Source of the DNA: Alphaproteobacteria bacterium
GTDB taxonomy: Bacteria > Pseudomonadota > Alphaproteobacteria > Bin95
Length of the DNA: 64,000 nucleotides
Direction: 5' to 3'
Assembly: GCA_020638555.1 (NCBI GenBank)
Contig: JACKII010000001.1
Coordinates: forward strand, 1,116,001 to 1,180,000
Under the pieces are notes generated by a model. That model had not been told where the DNA came from and ran no database searches. It saw only the letters and a program-made list of their open reading frames with translations. Position numbers and translations under genes: made by a program. Below are positions 63,227 through 64,000 of this stretch, in pieces; the stretch's first letter is position 1; each line of letters opens with the position of its first letter.

Positions 63227-63805
63227 GTGTTTCGCTCTTGGTTCAAACGACGTGGGCCGGATGTAACGGCTTTGACGCTGGCGGTCCATGCCGCGGCGCG
63301 TCGCCCCGTCTTTTACACCACTCTGGGCGTCCCCGATACCTTTGACGGTCGGTTCGAGCTGCTGGTGTTGCATGGCCATTTGATGATCCGCCGCCTGCGC
63401 CAGGACGGGGATGTCGGAGCCGAAACGGCCCAGAACCTATTCGATGCGCTGATCGGCCATTTCGACGAGGCGCTGCGGGAGATCGGGGTGGGGGACATGT
63501 CGGTCGGCAAGCGCATGAAAACGATGGCGAGCGGCGTTTACGGGCGTTTGGCCGCCTATGATGCGGGGCTGGACAGCGAAGGGCCGGACGGGCTGGAGGA
63601 CGTGGTTCGCCGCAACGTCTATGGCACCGCGCCGGACGCGGACGCTTCCCGGGTGCAGGCGGTGGCGGCCTATATGCGGGCCGCGGAGCGCCATCTGGCG
63701 ACCCGGCCCCACGACGCGGTTCTGGCCGGTGTGGCGTTGTATCCGGAACCGCTCGCCCCGGCGGACGGGGAAGCGGGCATGGCGGCGCGGGAAGCGGACG
63801 TATGA
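63227..63805 (+). CDS. Ubiquinol-cytochrome c chaperone family protein (CBP3-like)
   Basis: A 192-residue protein of the UQCC1/CBP3 family that helps assembly of cytochrome b in the bc1 complex. The conserved pattern VHAAARRPVFYTTLGVPDTFDGRFELLVLHGHLMIRRLR is clear, followed by GDMSVGKRMKTMASGVYGRLAAYDAGL. A GTG start at 63227 is chosen; GTG at 63215 is also possible and neither has an ideal site. It overlaps the YceD gene by four bases (ATGA). Neighbours and family agree with the alphaproteobacterial synteny bamE, this gene, yceD. Confidence 0.9.
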   Translation: MFRSWFKRRGPDVTALTLAVHAAARRPVFYTTLGVPDTFDGRFELLVLHGHLMIRRLRQDGDVGAETAQNLFDALIGHFDEALREIGVGDMSVGKRMKTMASGVYGRLAAYDAGLDSEGPDGLEDVVRRNVYGTAPDADASRVQAVAAYMRAAERHLATRPHDAVLAGVALYPEPLAPADGEAGMAAREADV

Positions 63806-64000
63806 TCGAGTTTTCCCGCCCCGTGGCCCTGGCGGATGTGGATCGCCATCCGGTGCGCAAGCGAATCGAAGCCTCCCCGTCCGAGCGGGCGGCGTTGGCC
63901 AAGCGTTTGGGCGTGTCGGCGCTGGGCCGGCTGACCGCCGATCTGACGGTGGCGAAGCGCCGCGGCGCCATCCACGTGACCGGTTCCTTCGCGGCGGTGA
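63802..64000 (+). CDS. yceD: YceD family (DUF177) protein, truncated at the window edge
   Basis: The first 66 codons of a gene that runs off the window. MIEFSRPVALADVDRHPVRKRIEA and RLGVSALGRLTADLTVAKRRG followed by GAIHVTGSF match the N-terminal half of DUF177, a protein needed for 23S rRNA accumulation. It overlaps the chaperone stop by four bases. In related genomes rpmF and plsX-fabH usually follow, but they are outside this window. Confidence 0.88.
   Translation, partial: MIEFSRPVALADVDRHPVRKRIEASPSERAALAKRLGVSALGRLTADLTVAKRRGAIHVTGSFAAV

Overview
This is a GC-rich, densely coded chromosomal segment, most likely from an alphaproteobacterium of the Rhodospirillales type. Four things point that way. 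A SAM-II riboswitch controls metZ. The block bamE / ubiquinol-cytochrome c chaperone / YceD (DUF177) sits at the right edge. ApaG and MutL are of alphaproteobacterial type. The gene content is heavy in acyl-CoA catabolism and solute uptake. I cannot name a genus from sequence alone. I see no prophage, complete insertion sequence, CRISPR array, plasmid gene or rRNA. One tRNA, tRNA-Glu(UUC), is present.

Layout. 0-13.6 kb: lyase, SYLF lipoprotein-like protein, hydratase plus CoA-transferase, thioesterase, nitroreductase, DUF454 membrane protein, HAD hydrolase, SDR plus luciferase-like oxidoreductase, beta-hydroxyacid dehydrogenase, then pgi-mutL. 14-24.4 kb: an acyl-CoA carboxyltransferase, glutaryl-CoA dehydrogenase divergent from a complete livHMGF ABC operon, a second carboxyltransferase and a PLP aminotransferase. 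24.6-31.8 kb: a beta-oxidation-like cluster (dehydrogenase, enoyl-CoA hydratase, two adjacent acyl-CoA dehydrogenases, acyl-CoA synthetase, thiolase). 32-38.5 kb: antiporter, a TauD dioxygenase / maleate-isomerase-like / M20 amidohydrolase run, an SDR and an unassigned radical SAM protein. 38.5-44.7 kb: promoter, SAM-II riboswitch, terminator and metZ, then apaG, two tandem trkH copies and nudC. 44.8-50.7 kb: a TRAP transporter operon, tyrS and anmK. 51-61 kb: msrP, enoyl-CoA hydratase, a GMC oxidoreductase with its small subunit, tRNA-Glu, acyl-CoA dehydrogenase and hydantoinase-type hyuA/hyuB. 61-64 kb: another acyl-CoA dehydrogenase, a small membrane protein, bamE, the cytochrome bc1 chaperone and the start of yceD.

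Much of the window reads as a scavenging chromosome. ABC and TRAP importers bring in organic acids or amino acids. CoA-transferase or synthetase activates them, and several acyl-CoA dehydrogenases, hydratases, carboxyltransferases and a thiolase process them. Substrates are not evident from sequence.

The most unusual non-coding signal is a family of intergenic palindromes with a fixed 25-base core (cgaacac, 11 bases, gtgttcg). Its six copies lie only in gaps between convergent genes and are embedded in larger GC-rich repeat modules. Two separate 15-base tandem repeats, one of which continues the reading frame of a gene past its stop codon, and a 137-base tandem duplication are also present. 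I found no clearly new multi-gene defence or biosynthetic system. The best candidates for new biology are the repeat family, the radical SAM protein and the two-component GMC oxidoreductase lacking export signals.
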